DNA of 64,000 nt, taken from contig NZ_JABKDD010000009.1 in assembly GCF_013623905.1 (NCBI RefSeq), forward strand, positions 1-64,000, in the 5' to 3' direction. Source of the DNA: Brevibacterium sediminis (lineage in GTDB: Bacteria; Actinomycetota; Actinomycetes; Actinomycetales; Brevibacteriaceae). A model generated the notes under the pieces. The model worked only from the letters and a program-made list of their open reading frames with translations. It did not search any database and was not told the DNA's origin. Shown here piece after piece: positions 1 through 11,759 of this stretch. The stretch's first letter is position 1; each line of letters begins with the position of its first letter. Both the position numbers and the translations under genes were made by a program.

Positions 1-135
1 ATGGAGTATCGGACCAAGACCGCCACAGCCGGACAGCCGGCAACTGCTTCATGCTGACCTCACAGCAGTCCAACTATTGGGGACCACTCCAGCGCGAGGT
101 TGCTGGGCCGCCGTCAGGTAGCGGTGAGGTTCCGT
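1..135. other. Window edge, no assignable gene; half copy of the palindromic repeat
   Basis: All three plus frames hit a stop early, and none gives a peptide I recognise as the tail of a known gene. Bases 92-121 match the right half of the 58-bp palindromic repeat found complete at 6413-6470, but the left arm is absent. The half copy sits just past the 3' end of the App1-type gene that reads toward it. Confidence 0.5.
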
Positions 136-1185
136 TCAGATCGTCGAGATGATTCCTCGTTCCGTCAGACGAGAGGCCAGACCAGCACCGTCAGGGGCGT
201 AGATCCACGGCACGCCTTGGCCGCGACCGTGGCGCTTCGACCGTCCACCGGCCCACACGGCCTCACCGACGGTGAGCTGTCGGATTGCCACGGCGGCGAC
301 ATTCTTCGGATGATTCTCGACGAACTCCCCGTAGATCTCCTCGTCGTTCTGCCCGTCGTCACCGATGAGCAGCCACTTCATCCACGGGAACTCCCTGGCC
401 AGACGTTCCAGCGAATTGCGTTTGTGCTCCTTGCCTGACCGGAACACCCGAGTCGTCGTCGGACCCCAGTCGGTGAGCAGCAGCGGGCCCATCGGATAGA
501 GGTTGCGGGACAGGAAGCGCTTGAGCGTCAAGGCAGAGTTCCACGCCCCCGTCGACAGATAGACCATCGGAGTGTCCGGGCGCATGAAGGTGATCCGGTC
601 ATAGAGCACGGCCATTCCCGCCACCGGGGACCTCGCATGCTCGCTGAGGACGAAGGTGTTCCACGCGGCGAGGAAGGGACGCGGCAGCGAAGTGACCATG
701 ACCGTATCGTCGATATCGGAGATGATGCCGAAGGTCGAGTCCTCGCCGATGATGCGCACAGCGGCAGAGTCGACGAGCGAGCCGTCGGTCCACAGTTCGA
801 TCTCCGTCTCCCCCGGCTCGAAGTCTCCGGGGATCACGGTGTCGATGATTCCTCCGCGATCGGAGGTGACCATATGCTCTTCGTCGTTCACGCGCACCCA
901 TGCGGTGTCATTGGGCAGAGGCACACTGACGAAGGACTTCCACCCGCGGATGCTCGCGTGGACATCGGCGGCCGGCTGACCGTTCGGGGTGAGCACCAGG
1001 CGTCCGAGCACCCGCACCCAACCGGTCCCGCCGTAGGTGTCGTAGGCGATGACGGTGCGATGATAGGCGTGGTCTGTGGCCCGATTCTGGATCCAGCCGT
1101 TGAACCGGTCCTCCACCCGCGCAGCAGTGTGGAGCATATCCGGTGTGAGGTTGAGCGGCCCCTCTTCGGGTTTCTTCTTCGCCAC
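136..1185 (-). CDS. App1-family phosphatase domain protein (DUF2183)
   Basis: A 349-aa protein with the App1 catalytic region typical of yeast phosphatidate phosphatase APP1 and its bacterial relatives. A HAD-type DxDxT/V signature is visible as DIDDTV at about residues 157-162. It is followed by a YLSTGAWN segment and LLIGDDGQNDEEIYGEF, the second acidic site. The N-terminal ~145 residues look like the beta-rich lead-in seen in this family. No signal peptide or membrane segment is evident, so a cytoplasmic enzyme is expected. The bacterial substrate is not established; lipid phosphate is an inference from the yeast member. The gene lies 2 bp downstream of trpS on the same strand and is probably cotranscribed with it. 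Confidence 0.8.
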   Translation of the reverse strand: MAKKKPEEGPLNLTPDMLHTAARVEDRFNGWIQNRATDHAYHRTVIAYDTYGGTGWVRVLGRLVLTPNGQPAADVHASIRGWKSFVSVPLPNDTAWVRVNDEEHMVTSDRGGIIDTVIPGDFEPGETEIELWTDGSLVDSAAVRIIGEDSTFGIISDIDDTVMVTSLPRPFLAAWNTFVLSEHARSPVAGMAVLYDRITFMRPDTPMVYLSTGAWNSALTLKRFLSRNLYPMGPLLLTDWGPTTTRVFRSGKEHKRNSLERLAREFPWMKWLLIGDDGQNDEEIYGEFVENHPKNVAAVAIRQLTVGEAVWAGGRSKRHGRGQGVPWIYAPDGAGLASRLTERGIISTI

Positions 1186-1187
1186 GA

Positions 1188-2186
1188 TCAGATGAAGCCG
1201 ATCTTGTCATAGACCTCGCGCAGGGTCGCCTCGGCGATGGCGCTGGCCTTCTCCGCCCCGCGATCGAGGATCGCCTGCAGCTGGGTCCGGTCCTCGAGGA
1301 GCTCCAGCGTCCGCTCCCGCACCGGTGTCAGGGTCTCCACAGCCACCTCGGCGAGGTCGACCTTGAGGTGACCGTACATCTTCCCTTCGTACTCGGCGAC
1401 GATATCGTCGACCGAACGTGAGGTCAGGGAGGAATAGATCGTCAGCAGATTCGACACGCCCGGCTTGTTCTCCGGGTCGAAGGCGATCTCGGTTCCGTCG
1501 TCGGTCACGGCGGACTTGATCTTCTTCGTCAGGGCCTTCGCATCGTCGAGGATGTCGATGCGTCCCTGCGGGCTGGGCTGGGACTTCGACATCTTCGCGC
1601 CCGGATTCTGCAGGTCATAGATCTTCGCGGTCGCCTTGAGGATCTGCGCCTCGGGGACGGTGAAGGTCTTGCCGAACCGATAGTTGAAGCGTTCGGCGAG
1701 GTTGCGGGTCAGCTCGAGGTGCTGGCGCTGGTCCTCACCGACGGGAACGAGCTGCGGGTTGTACAGGAGGATGTCGGCGGCCATCAGCGCCGGGTAGGTG
1801 AGCAGCCCCAGGGACACATGCTCCTGCTTCGCGGACTTGTCCTTGAACTGGGTCATCCGGCTGGCCTCACCCATCGAGGTGGTGCATTCGAGGACCCAGG
1901 ACAGCTGCGGATGGGCGGGCACCTGGGACTGGACGAAGATCGTCGACTTCTCCGGATCGAGACCGGCGGCGATGAACTGCGCGGCCGTGCGCAGGGTGCG
2001 TTCCCGCAGTTCGGCCGGGTCCTGCTCGACGGTGATCGCGTGCATGTTCGCGATGAAGTAGAAGGCATCGTGCGACTCCTGGTGAGTCACGAACTGCTGC
2101 AGGGCTCCGATGTAGTTGCCGAGATGAAGGGAATCGGAGGTGGCTTGGATACCTGAGACAGTGCGTGGCTGTGAAGAGTTCGTCAT
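1188..2186 (-). CDS. trpS: Tryptophanyl-tRNA synthetase
   Basis: A 332-aa class Ic aminoacyl-tRNA synthetase that charges tRNA-Trp. The HIGH-equivalent motif is HLGN at residues 21-24, and KMSKS is intact at residues 198-202. Length is normal for bacterial TrpS. The segment [22 protein letters not shown] is the usual synthetase core sequence around the active site. The ATG at 2186 has only a short AGGA element very close to it, so initiation may be weak or unusual. The App1-type gene follows directly. Confidence 0.96.
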   Translation of the reverse strand: MTNSSQPRTVSGIQATSDSLHLGNYIGALQQFVTHQESHDAFYFIANMHAITVEQDPAELRERTLRTAAQFIAAGLDPEKSTIFVQSQVPAHPQLSWVLECTTSMGEASRMTQFKDKSAKQEHVSLGLLTYPALMAADILLYNPQLVPVGEDQRQHLELTRNLAERFNYRFGKTFTVPEAQILKATAKIYDLQNPGAKMSKSQPSPQGRIDILDDAKALTKKIKSAVTDDGTEIAFDPENKPGVSNLLTIYSSLTSRSVDDIVAEYEGKMYGHLKVDLAEVAVETLTPVRERTLELLEDRTQLQAILDRGAEKASAIAEATLREVYDKIGFI

Positions 2187-2429
2187 AGTCCTATGATGCC
2201 ATCTCCCCTGTCGGGTCTGTTCAGGCGTCCGGTCTGGTGTCGGAGATCACGCTCGGCCGCGGACCAGCGGTATAGTTCGTACCAGATCACATGATTCGCC
2301 AAGGTGTCTCCCAGTTCTCGAACATCTGTCGAGCAGCGGCCAGCGAAGGTCTGATCATGCTGAGAACTCAACAATCCCGACGCGTCATCTCCTACGGACC
2401 TGATGCGTCGTCTCTCAAGGAGGAGGACT

Positions 2430-4648
<2,219 letters not shown>

Positions 4649-4652
<4 letters not shown>

Positions 4653-4885
4653 GCACCGCACATCCGCTCGCCCGCATCGCCAGCGATCCGTGGGGATCCC
4701 TGCGCCGAGGCGGGGCCTGGCTCCACTGGTACCTCAAGGAGATCATGGGCGAGAACGCCTATATCCACTACCTCGAATCCTACGAGCGCCGACACGGCAC
4801 CCGTGAGGGTGCGATGGAGGAGAAGGCCTTCTGGCGAGATCTCACCGATGAGCAGGACCGCAATCCCAAGGCCCGCTGCTGTTGA
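4649..4885 (+). CDS. YbdD/YjiX-family small CstA partner
   Basis: A 78-aa soluble protein. Its HYLKEIMGE-like core (YLKEIMGENAYIHYLESY) and C-terminal KARCC match the YbdD/YjiX family, whose E. coli members also end in RCC and are encoded next to cstA-type transporters. The start overlaps the cstA stop by four bases. The function is inferred from family and position: an accessory subunit of the CstA transporter. It is followed within 50 bp by a strong hairpin. Confidence 0.88.
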
Positions 4886-4928
4886 GATTCTGAAGCTGCC
4901 TGCGTCTCAGATCGCAGAGAGGACAGCA

Positions 4929-4973
4929 AAGAGCCCGGGGCTCAGGACATTTCGTCCTGAGCCCCGGGCTCTT
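4929..4973. terminator. Bidirectional terminator between the cstA partner gene and the exonuclease gene
   Basis: A perfect 20-bp inverted repeat (4929-4948 with 4954-4973) encloses a 5-nt loop. It lies between two convergent genes and carries AA/TT flanks on both sides, as expected for a terminator used from both directions. Confidence 0.85.
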
Positions 4974-4994
4974 CGTCTGTCGTTCGGTCTGCGG

Positions 4995-5810
4995 TCAGGC
5001 CTGGACGGACGGGAGGTCGTAGTCGATGACCAGCGGAGCGTGGTCCGACCAGCGTTCGGCCCAGCTGTCGGCTTTGTCCACGGTGGCCTTGACCGCGGTT
5101 TCGGCCAGGGCCGGAGTGGCCATCTGATAGTCGATGCGCCATCCTGTGTCGTTGTCGAAGGCCTGACCGCGCATCGACCACCAGGTATAAGGTCCGTCGA
5201 TGTCGCCGCTGAGTTCGCGGTGGACGTCAACATAGCCGATCTCTCCGAAGAACTTGTCGAAGTAGGCTCGTTCCTCCGGGAGGAATCCGGACTTCTTCCG
5301 GTTGGCTTTCCAGTTCTTCAGGTCGCGTTCGGTGTGGCAGACGTTGAGGTCGCCGGTGATGAGCACATGGTCGGCGGTCTTCGCCAGCTGCGGCATCCGT
5401 TCGATCATGCGGTCGAGGAACCGGTACTTGTCGTCCTGTTTGGGGGTGTCGGCCTCACCGGAATGGACGTACGCGGACACAAGGGTCAGAAGCGATCCGT
5501 CGCCGAGGCGGAAGTCCGTCTCCACCCAGCGTCCGGCCCGGTCGAAGTAACCGTCGTCGCCGAGTCCTTCGCGCACCGCCTCGGGTTCGGTGCGGGCCAT
5601 CACGGCGACGCCGGCGCGGCCCTTCGCCTCGGCATCATGGCTGATCGTGGTGTATCCGGTGTCGGCAAGGACACCGTGCGCGATATCGTTCGCGGCGCGC
5701 ACTTCTTGGAGGGTGATGAAGTCCGGTTTCGCTGCATCGACCCAGGTGGGCATCCCCTTTCGCCATGCTGCGCGGACTCCGTTGACGTTGACTGAAGCAA
5801 TCCGAATCAT
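4995..5810 (-). CDS. xthA: Exodeoxyribonuclease III / AP endonuclease family
   Basis: A 271-aa member of the exonuclease III (Xth) family of Mg-dependent AP endonucleases acting in base excision repair. The Asn-rich start MIRIASVNVNGVRAAW, the metal-binding Glu in LQEVRA, the catalytic GDLNVCHTERD motif and the terminal SDHAPL motif are all present. The reading frame stays open for 29 codons upstream, but the ATG at 5810 begins exactly where family proteins begin. It is convergent with the cstA cluster and divergent from the GNAT gene. Confidence 0.92.
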   Translation of the reverse strand: MIRIASVNVNGVRAAWRKGMPTWVDAAKPDFITLQEVRAANDIAHGVLADTGYTTISHDAEAKGRAGVAVMARTEPEAVREGLGDDGYFDRAGRWVETDFRLGDGSLLTLVSAYVHSGEADTPKQDDKYRFLDRMIERMPQLAKTADHVLITGDLNVCHTERDLKNWKANRKKSGFLPEERAYFDKFFGEIGYVDVHRELSGDIDGPYTWWSMRGQAFDNDTGWRIDYQMATPALAETAVKATVDKADSWAERWSDHAPLVIDYDLPSVQA

Positions 5811-5896
5811 GTGATCTATGATGACATGGAGCGCACTATTCTTCCGGGACGGGGCGTTATAGAGTGAGGGTAAGTACGAACACATCAGGAGGCGCA

Positions 5897-6385
5897 ATGG
5901 CCGTTGACGAAACTATCGACACCGAGCAGCTGAGCATCAGTCCGCTCGATGAGGTCGACGCCCGCGAGATGCGCGAATTCCTGCTCGACGCCCAAGCCAA
6001 CTTCTGGGGAGACCGCGATCTCAGCGGTGACCATGATGCCTACTGGTTCCGTCAGTTCGTCACCTCGGGGCTCGTCGCCCGCTACCGTTCGGAGATCGTC
6101 GGGTACCTGCTCGGCGTCATTCCCCATGATGGTCCTGCCTACATCCACCTGGTGGCAGCGCGGTCGGATTTCCGTCACCAGGGAATCGGCCGTCATCTCT
6201 ACCAGCACTTCATCGACCATTCCCGTCAGCTCGGTTCCTCCTCGGTGCAGGCGACGACGATGCCGGAGTCCTCGGGTGCGATCTCGTTCCACTCCTCCAT
6301 GGGCTTCAGCGGAGAGCTCATCGAGGACTATGCCGGCCCGGGCAACCCGCGCGTCTTCTTCGAGCTCAAGTTCCCCGAGGACTGA
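5897..6385 (+). CDS. GNAT-family N-acetyltransferase
   Basis: A 162-aa single-domain acetyltransferase. The acetyl-CoA motif A is RSDFRHQGIGRHLYQHF, a good Q/RxxGxG/A match, and a later GFSGELIEDY segment fits the end of the fold. An AGGAGG site ends 4 bases before the ATG at 5897, which decides the start. The substrate cannot be read from the sequence. The gene is monocistronic and ends in front of the 58-bp palindrome. Confidence 0.85.
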   Translation: MAVDETIDTEQLSISPLDEVDAREMREFLLDAQANFWGDRDLSGDHDAYWFRQFVTSGLVARYRSEIVGYLLGVIPHDGPAYIHLVAARSDFRHQGIGRHLYQHFIDHSRQLGSSSVQATTMPESSGAISFHSSMGFSGELIEDYAGPGNPRVFFELKFPED

Positions 6386-6412
6386 GCACCCGGCACCGTC
6401 CACCCTCCCAGA

Positions 6413-6470
6413 ACTACCTGACGGCGGCCCAGCAACCTCGCGCGAGGTTGCTGGGCCGCCGTCAGGTAGT
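6413..6470. repeat. 58-bp perfect palindrome, copy 1 of a dispersed repeat; likely terminator
   Basis: The block is a perfect inverted repeat. Arms 6413-6440 and 6443-6470 are identical as reverse complements, with axis CGCG. It sits between the convergent GNAT and folD genes. Related copies occur at 61658-61715 and 62822-62879, with a half copy at 92-121. In RNA it would form one long GC-rich hairpin from either strand. Confidence 0.88.
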
Positions 6471-6478
6471 AATAGGGG

Positions 6479-7360
6479 TCAGTTTGCTGAGCGTTGGGCG
6501 GTGTCGACGACATTCTTGAGCAGCAGGGCTCGAGTCATCGGTCCGACGCCTCCGGGGTTCGGTGAGACCCAGGACGCCACCTCGGCGACCGCCGGATCCA
6601 CGTCTCCGACGATCTTCGACTTCCCCGTCTCCGGATCCGTCTCACGCGAGACTCCCACGTCGAGGACGATCGCTCCGGGTTTGACCGCCTCCGCCTTCAC
6701 GATGCGAGCCGCCCCGGCGGCCGCGACGATGACATCGGCCTGAGCCAACAGCTCATCAAGATTGCGCGTACCGGTGTGCGTCAGAGTCACGGTCGCATTG
6801 TGCTCACGCCGAGTCAGCAGTGCACCGATGGACCGGCCCACGGTGACCCCGCGACCGATGACCACGACATGCTTGCCGGCCAGATCGATGCCGTTGCGGG
6901 TGATCAGCTCGATGACACCGCGCGGAGTGCACGGCAGCGGAGTGGTGATCTCCGAGTTCACGTTGAGCACGAGTCGGCCGAGGTTGGTCGGATGCAGACC
7001 GTCGGCGTCCTTAGCCGGATCGATGGCTTCGAGGATCGTGTCCGTGTCGATATGGTCCGGCAGCGGAAGCTGCACGATGTAGCCAGTGCAGGCGTCATCT
7101 TTGTTGAGCTCGTCGATGACCGCCAGCAGCTCTTCCTGGCTTACCGACTCGGGCAAGTCGCGGCGGATCGAACTGATTCCGACCTCGGCACAGTCACGGT
7201 GCTTGCCCGCGACGTACCATTTCGAACCGGGGTCCTCCCCCACCAGCACTGTGCCGAGGCCCGGAACGATTCCGGATTCTGCCAGGGTCGCCACCGCCTC
7301 GGTGAGTTCGGCCTTGATCTGCTTCGCGCAGGCTCTGCCGTCGAGGATCTGTGCACCCAT
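6479..7360 (-). CDS. folD: Methylenetetrahydrofolate dehydrogenase / methenyltetrahydrofolate cyclohydrolase
   Basis: A 293-aa bifunctional FolD. It interconverts 5,10-methylene-, 5,10-methenyl- and 10-formyl-tetrahydrofolate in the cytoplasm. The catalytic Tyr/Lys segment [16 protein letters not shown], the folate-site [12 protein letters not shown] and the NADP Rossmann motif [17 protein letters not shown] are all clear. The start codon overlaps the glyA stop by one base (TGATG), so FolD is translated with GlyA. Together they supply and process one-carbon units from serine. Confidence 0.96.
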   Translation of the reverse strand: MGAQILDGRACAKQIKAELTEAVATLAESGIVPGLGTVLVGEDPGSKWYVAGKHRDCAEVGISSIRRDLPESVSQEELLAVIDELNKDDACTGYIVQLPLPDHIDTDTILEAIDPAKDADGLHPTNLGRLVLNVNSEITTPLPCTPRGVIELITRNGIDLAGKHVVVIGRGVTVGRSIGALLTRREHNATVTLTHTGTRNLDELLAQADVIVAAAGAARIVKAEAVKPGAIVLDVGVSRETDPETGKSKIVGDVDPAVAEVASWVSPNPGGVGPMTRALLLKNVVDTAQRSAN

Positions 7361-8634
7361 CAGTACTGCTCCAGTCCTTCGTAGAGGGGGAAGTCGTCGC
7401 TCAGCTTCTTCACGCGTGAGGCGAGTGCCTCGACGTCGGCACCGGGCTTGAGCGCCTCGGCGATGACGTCAGCGACCTCGGTGAATTCGTTGTCGCCGAA
7501 TCCGCGGGTGGCCAGTGCCGGGGTGCCGATGCGCAGCCCCGAGGTGACCATCGGCGGACGCGGGTCGAAGGGCACGGCATTGCGGTTGACGGTGATGCCG
7601 ACCGAGTGCAGAAGATCTTCGGCCTGCTGTCCGTCGAGGGCGGAGTTGCGCAGGTCGACGAGCACGAGGTGGACATCGGTGCCGCCGGTGAGCACGGTGG
7701 CTCCGGCGTCAGCGACGTCGGAGGCCAGCAGGCGCTCAGCCAGGATCTGAGCACCGCGCACGGTGCGTTCCTGACGTTCCTTGAACTCGGCAGAGGCCGC
7801 GAGCTTGAACGCCACGGCTTTCGCGGCGATGACATGCATGAGCGGTCCACCCTGCTGTCCCGGGAACACGGCGGAGTTGAGCTTCTTCGCGTACTCCTCC
7901 TTGCCGAGGATGAAACCGGACCGGGGCCCGCCGATGGTCTTGTGCACCGTCGAGGACACGACATCGGCGAACGGCACCGGGTTCGGGTGCAGACCGGCGG
8001 CGACGAGTCCGGCGAAGTGGGCCATATCGACCCACAGCTTCGCACCGACTTCGTCGGCGATATCGCGGAAGGCCTGGAAGTCCAGCTGACGAGGGTAGGC
8101 CGACCAGCCGGCGACGATGACCTCGGGGCGGTGTTCGAGAGCCTTCTCGCGCACCTTGTCCATATCGATGCGGTAGGTATCGGGGTCGACCTCGTAGGAG
8201 GCGACATCGTAGAGGCGTCCGGAGAAGTTGATCTTCATACCGTGGGTGAGGTGCCCGCCATGGGCCAGGGACAGCCCGAGCATCTTGTCACCCTGACGGG
8301 CCAGAGCGTGCATGACAGCGGCGTTGGCCGAGGCACCGGAATGGGGCTGGACGTTCGCGTAGTCGGCGCCGAAGAGGCTCTTGGCGCGGTCGATGGCGAG
8401 GTTCTCCGCGACGTCGACGTATTCGCAGCCGCCGTAGTAGCGCTTGCCGGGATACCCCTCGGCGTACTTGTTCGTCAGCACCGACCCCTGTGCTTCCAGC
8501 ACGGCGCGCGGGACGAAATTCTCCGAGGCGATCATCTCGAGCGTCGACCGCTGGCGGCCCAGCTCGAGGTCGAGGACTTCGGCAATCTGCGGGTCGATGT
8601 CGGCAAGCGAAGCCTGCATCGAGTTTTCGGTCAT
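7360..8634 (-). CDS. glyA: Serine hydroxymethyltransferase
   Basis: A 424-aa PLP enzyme converting serine and tetrahydrofolate to glycine and methylene-tetrahydrofolate. The PLP lysine lies in [17 protein letters not shown]. The N-terminal [17 protein letters not shown] and [18 protein letters not shown] blocks are typical of the family. An AGGAGAG site precedes the ATG at 8634. The gene is first in a glyA-folD operon. The short leader toward purU contains a TANNNT-like box (TAGCAT on the minus strand, near 8707), but I see no riboswitch I can name. Confidence 0.96.
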   Translation of the reverse strand: MTENSMQASLADIDPQIAEVLDLELGRQRSTLEMIASENFVPRAVLEAQGSVLTNKYAEGYPGKRYYGGCEYVDVAENLAIDRAKSLFGADYANVQPHSGASANAAVMHALARQGDKMLGLSLAHGGHLTHGMKINFSGRLYDVASYEVDPDTYRIDMDKVREKALEHRPEVIVAGWSAYPRQLDFQAFRDIADEVGAKLWVDMAHFAGLVAAGLHPNPVPFADVVSSTVHKTIGGPRSGFILGKEEYAKKLNSAVFPGQQGGPLMHVIAAKAVAFKLAASAEFKERQERTVRGAQILAERLLASDVADAGATVLTGGTDVHLVLVDLRNSALDGQQAEDLLHSVGITVNRNAVPFDPRPPMVTSGLRIGTPALATRGFGDNEFTEVADVIAEALKPGADVEALASRVKKLSDDFPLYEGLEQY

Positions 8635-8789
8635 GAGTACTCTCCTGTGGCATCCGATGATGGGAGCGAGGCAGCGCGCAAACCGCGGCCGTCACCCGGC
8701 ACCATGCTAACAGCGACGCCGCCTGCTTCCGGGGCCGCGACCGCCATCCGGATGCCGACTCGGAGTGGGCGTTGAGCGCAGCCACCGAT

Positions 8790-8795
8790 TAGGAT
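8790..8795 (+). promoter_or_regulatory. Candidate -10 box of a leaderless purU transcript
   Basis: TAGGAT lies 7 nt before the purU ATG. No convincing -35 is visible 16-18 nt upstream. The AGGA inside the same box could instead act as a distant ribosome binding site, so this is tentative. Confidence 0.35.
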
Positions 8796-8802
8796 CGAGT
8801 CC

Positions 8803-9654
8803 ATGAGCTGCGAATGGATCCTGAGAGTCACCTGCCCCGATTCGACCGGCATCGTCCACGCCGTGACCGGGGTGCTCGCGGGCCTGGGCGGCAACATCAC
8901 CGAATCCCAGCAGTTCTCCTCCCCCGATTCTCGTCAGTTCTTCCTGCGCCTGCAGTTCTCGACGCCTGCAGAGACCACGGCCCAGACCGTGGAAGGGGCA
9001 CTCGCCGAGGTGGCTCCCCGGTTCGCGATGACTGTGAGCCTGCAACCGGTGGAGAAGAAGACCCGCACCCTGATCATGGTGTCCAAGGCCGCGCACTGCC
9101 TCAACACTCTGCTGTTCCGGCATTCGGCCGGTCAGCTGCCCATCGACATCGTCGGCGTCGCCGGCAACCATGCCGATCTGCGTCCGCTCGCCGAATTCCA
9201 CGGCCACGATTTCCACCATATTCCGATCACCCGGGAGACGAAGGCCGACGCCGAGGCGAGGCTCTCGACTCTCGTCGATGACCTCGAGGTCGAACTCATC
9301 GTCTTGGCCCGATACATGCAGATCCTCTCCCCCGACCTCTGCGCCCGCCTCGAGGGCCGGGTCATCAATATCCACCATTCGTTCCTGCCGAGCTTCAAGG
9401 GCGCGAAGCCCTACCATCAGGCGCATGCCCGAGGCGTGAAGATCATCGGCGCGACTGCCCACTACGTCACCAGTGACCTCGACGAGGGGCCGATCATCGA
9501 ACAGGATGTGGCCCGCGTCGATCACAATCAGGCGATCGCCGATTTCGTCAGGCACGGTCAGGACGTCGAAGCGGCCGTGCTCGCTCGGGCCGTCGCTTGG
9601 CATGCCGAAGGCCGCGTGCTCATGGACGGCCATCGCACCGTCGTCTTCGGCTGA
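8803..9654 (+). CDS. purU: Formyltetrahydrofolate deformylase
   Basis: A 283-aa PurU that hydrolyses 10-formyl-tetrahydrofolate to formate and tetrahydrofolate. The N-terminal ~80 residues form an ACT domain (CPDSTGIVHAVTGVLAGLGGN). The C-terminal formyltransferase-type domain has the catalytic stretch INIHHSFLPSFKGAKPYHQA and ATAHYVTSDLDEGPIIEQ. It is divergent from glyA-folD, so the region groups three enzymes that set the balance of folate one-carbon species. Confidence 0.95.
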   Translation: MSCEWILRVTCPDSTGIVHAVTGVLAGLGGNITESQQFSSPDSRQFFLRLQFSTPAETTAQTVEGALAEVAPRFAMTVSLQPVEKKTRTLIMVSKAAHCLNTLLFRHSAGQLPIDIVGVAGNHADLRPLAEFHGHDFHHIPITRETKADAEARLSTLVDDLEVELIVLARYMQILSPDLCARLEGRVINIHHSFLPSFKGAKPYHQAHARGVKIIGATAHYVTSDLDEGPIIEQDVARVDHNQAIADFVRHGQDVEAAVLARAVAWHAEGRVLMDGHRTVVFG

Positions 9655-9773
9655 GCCTGCCGCTCCAGCAGTGTCGCTGTGTACTCTCGCAACAAGGAGG
9701 TGCACAGGAAATTCACACCTGCGACCTCTTGTCCTGTAAGGTCGGCTCGGCCTATCGAAGGAGCTGAGCTCAA

Positions 9774-11294
9774 ATGTCGGAAACCACTTTCCGCACGATC
9801 GCGATCGTCCTCTACTTCATCGGCATGCTGGCCATCGGCTGGTTTGCCTACCGCAAGACGAAGAACAACCTCGACGACTACATGCTCGCGGGACGTGGAC
9901 TGCGACCCAGCGTTGCCGCGCTGAGCGCCGGCGCCTCCGATATGTCGGGGTGGCTGCTCATGGGTCTGCCCGGCGCCATCTACGTCTCCGGGCTCATCGA
10001 AGCCTGGATCGCTATCGGCCTGACCGTCGGCGCCTGGGTCAACTGGAAGATCGTCGCGCCTCGGCTGCGTGCGTTCACGGAGAAGGCCGGCGACTCGATC
10101 ACGATCCCCAGCTTCTTCGAACAGCGGCTCAAAGACCGGACACGACTGCTGCGCATCGTCTGCGGCATCATCATTCTGGTCTTCTTCACCTTCTACGTCT
10201 CGTCGGGCATGGTGGCGGCCGGCAAATTCTTCGAGTCGAGCTTCGGACTCAACTACCTCGGTGGAATGCTCCTCGTCGCCGCGATCACGATGATCTACAC
10301 CCTCTTCGGCGGATTCCTCGGCGCGACTCTCACGGATGTCGCCCAGGGTCTGCTGATGTTCGCTGCTCTGGTGGCTGTGCCGATCGTCGCCGTCATCAAC
10401 GCCGGCGGGCCGACGACGGTAGTCAACAACGTCACCGAAATCGATCCCGGTCTGCTCAGCCTCTTCGGCTCAGACGAATTCTGGACCTTCGCGACGATCG
10501 CGTCGATCGTGTCCGCCCTGGCCTGGGGACTGGGCTACTTCGGCCAGCCGCACATCATCGTGCGCTTCATGGCCCTGCGCACTCCCGCCGATGCCACCGT
10601 CGCTCGGCGCATCGGCGTCGGCTGGATGGCGATCTCGGCGCTCGGTGCCGTCGCCACCGCCATCGTCGGCATCTCCTACTTCTCTCAGCACGCGGATATG
10701 GAACCCGCAGACGCCGAAACCGTCTTCCTCGACCTCGCGCAGATCCTCTTCCACCCGTTCATCGCCGGCCTCGTCTTGGCTGCGGTGCTGGCAGCTATCA
10801 TGTCGACGATCTCCTCGCAGCTCGTCGTCACGTCGTCAGCGCTCATCGAGGATCTGTTCAAGATCGTCGCCCTGCGCACCGGATCCACGAGGACGCTGCA
10901 GGACAAGACCTACGTACTGCTCGGCCGCCTCGGCGTGCTCGTCGTCGCCGTCATCGCGGTCGTCCTCGCGATCTCACCATCGAACAGCATCCTCGACCTC
11001 GTCGCCTTCGCGTGGGCAGGCTTCGGCGCCTCCTTCGGGCCGATCGTCCTGCTCACTCTGTTCTGGAAGCGTCTGAGCAACTGGGGAGCCCTGTTCGGTC
11101 TGCTCTCCGGCGCGGTCGTGGCCTTCGTCTGGGGCCAGGTGAGCACACCGATGACGGATGCGGTCTACGAGATCATTCCCGGCTTCATCGTCAACCTCAT
11201 CGTAGCCGTCGTCGTCAGTCGCTTCACCTACAAGCACGACGAGGCCTCTGACATCGAGTTCGACGAATCCGTGGAACTCTCCCGTGTGAGGTGA
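9774..11294 (+). CDS. putP: Sodium/proline symporter
   Basis: A 506-aa member of the sodium:solute symporter family with about 13 hydrophobic helices. The N-terminal helix is followed by NNLDDYMLAGRGLRPSVAALSAGASDMSGWLLMGLPG, the sodium-site region of PutP. FGQPHIIVRFMALR and AAIMSTISSQLVVTSSALIEDL are further family blocks. An AAGGAG site ends about 10 bases before the ATG. The 120 bp upstream carry an imperfect inverted repeat (9695-9733) and a TAAGGT box that could be the -10. The proline call rests on overall resemblance and is likely but not certain. Confidence 0.88.
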   Translation: MSETTFRTIAIVLYFIGMLAIGWFAYRKTKNNLDDYMLAGRGLRPSVAALSAGASDMSGWLLMGLPGAIYVSGLIEAWIAIGLTVGAWVNWKIVAPRLRAFTEKAGDSITIPSFFEQRLKDRTRLLRIVCGIIILVFFTFYVSSGMVAAGKFFESSFGLNYLGGMLLVAAITMIYTLFGGFLGATLTDVAQGLLMFAALVAVPIVAVINAGGPTTVVNNVTEIDPGLLSLFGSDEFWTFATIASIVSALAWGLGYFGQPHIIVRFMALRTPADATVARRIGVGWMAISALGAVATAIVGISYFSQHADMEPADAETVFLDLAQILFHPFIAGLVLAAVLAAIMSTISSQLVVTSSALIEDLFKIVALRTGSTRTLQDKTYVLLGRLGVLVVAVIAVVLAISPSNSILDLVAFAWAGFGASFGPIVLLTLFWKRLSNWGALFGLLSGAVVAFVWGQVSTPMTDAVYEIIPGFIVNLIVAVVVSRFTYKHDEASDIEFDESVELSRVR

Positions 11295-11523
11295 GAACCG
11301 ACGCGTGAAGCGAGAGCCGACGCGAACTGATCGAGGGCCGGGACACGACGGTGTTCTGGCCTTCGTCATATCGAGCCGTCAGTATGACCCATGGCTTGCC
11401 CACCGTCCGTGCACTGAACGGATCGCGGTACGTCTGCAGACGCCTGCCCGATCAGACGGGGCGCCGGTCACTCATGCGGTGACATCACATTGCGTTGAGA
11501 ACCTCAGGTTGCGTACCGGAGTA

Positions 11524-11579
11524 ATCGCTCTTCGTTCCAATCATCTGAATCGAAACCGATGATTGGAACGAAGAGCAAT
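11524..11579. repeat. 21-bp inverted repeat, less GC-rich than its surroundings
   Basis: Arms 11524-11544 and 11559-11579 pair at 20 of 21 positions around a 14-nt loop. It lies about 230 bp past the putP stop and lacks a clear U-run, so it could be a terminator or a protein-binding site. Confidence 0.6.
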
Positions 11580-11671
11580 CATTCACGCCGAGGTGGTCGG
11601 ACAGGTGCGTGAGAACTGACCCCACCGAGGCGGCCTGCAGGTCCTTGTCGGTCCCCGCGCCAGCGGTGAAT

Positions 11672-11748
11672 ACACTTCAGGCGGGCACCTGTGTCGGTGC
11701 CCGCCTGAAGTGTGTGACTCACGGCTGCGGAGATCCGAGCCGTGAGTC
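11672..11748 (-). terminator. Tandem hairpins ending the alpha operon
   Basis: Reading out of rplQ, an 11-bp stem (11738-11748 with 11716-11726) comes first. A perfect 18-bp stem (11696-11713 with 11672-11689, 6-nt loop) follows. This is the expected end of the infA-rplQ transcript. Confidence 0.75.
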
Positions 11749-11759
11749 GGTCGAGGAGC

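Larger units (their letters stand above)
11295..11759. other. Intergenic region between putP and rplQ with two hairpin regions
   Basis: The 465 bp between convergent putP and rplQ contain no convincing gene. A plus frame of 85 codons at 11305-11562 has no ribosome site, no recognisable domain and low hydrophobic content. The block holds the AT-richer hairpin at 11524-11579 and the tandem GC-rich hairpins at 11672-11748. Confidence 0.6.

Noticed and set aside
8635-8802. Possible riboswitch in the glyA leader
   Set aside because: I compared it by eye with the ZTP, tetrahydrofolate, SAH and glycine motifs and found no convincing conserved core.
11305-11562. 85-codon plus-strand open frame after putP
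   Set aside because: No ribosome site, no recognisable domain, Arg/Pro-rich composition typical of non-coding frames in GC-rich DNA, and it overlaps the inverted repeat.
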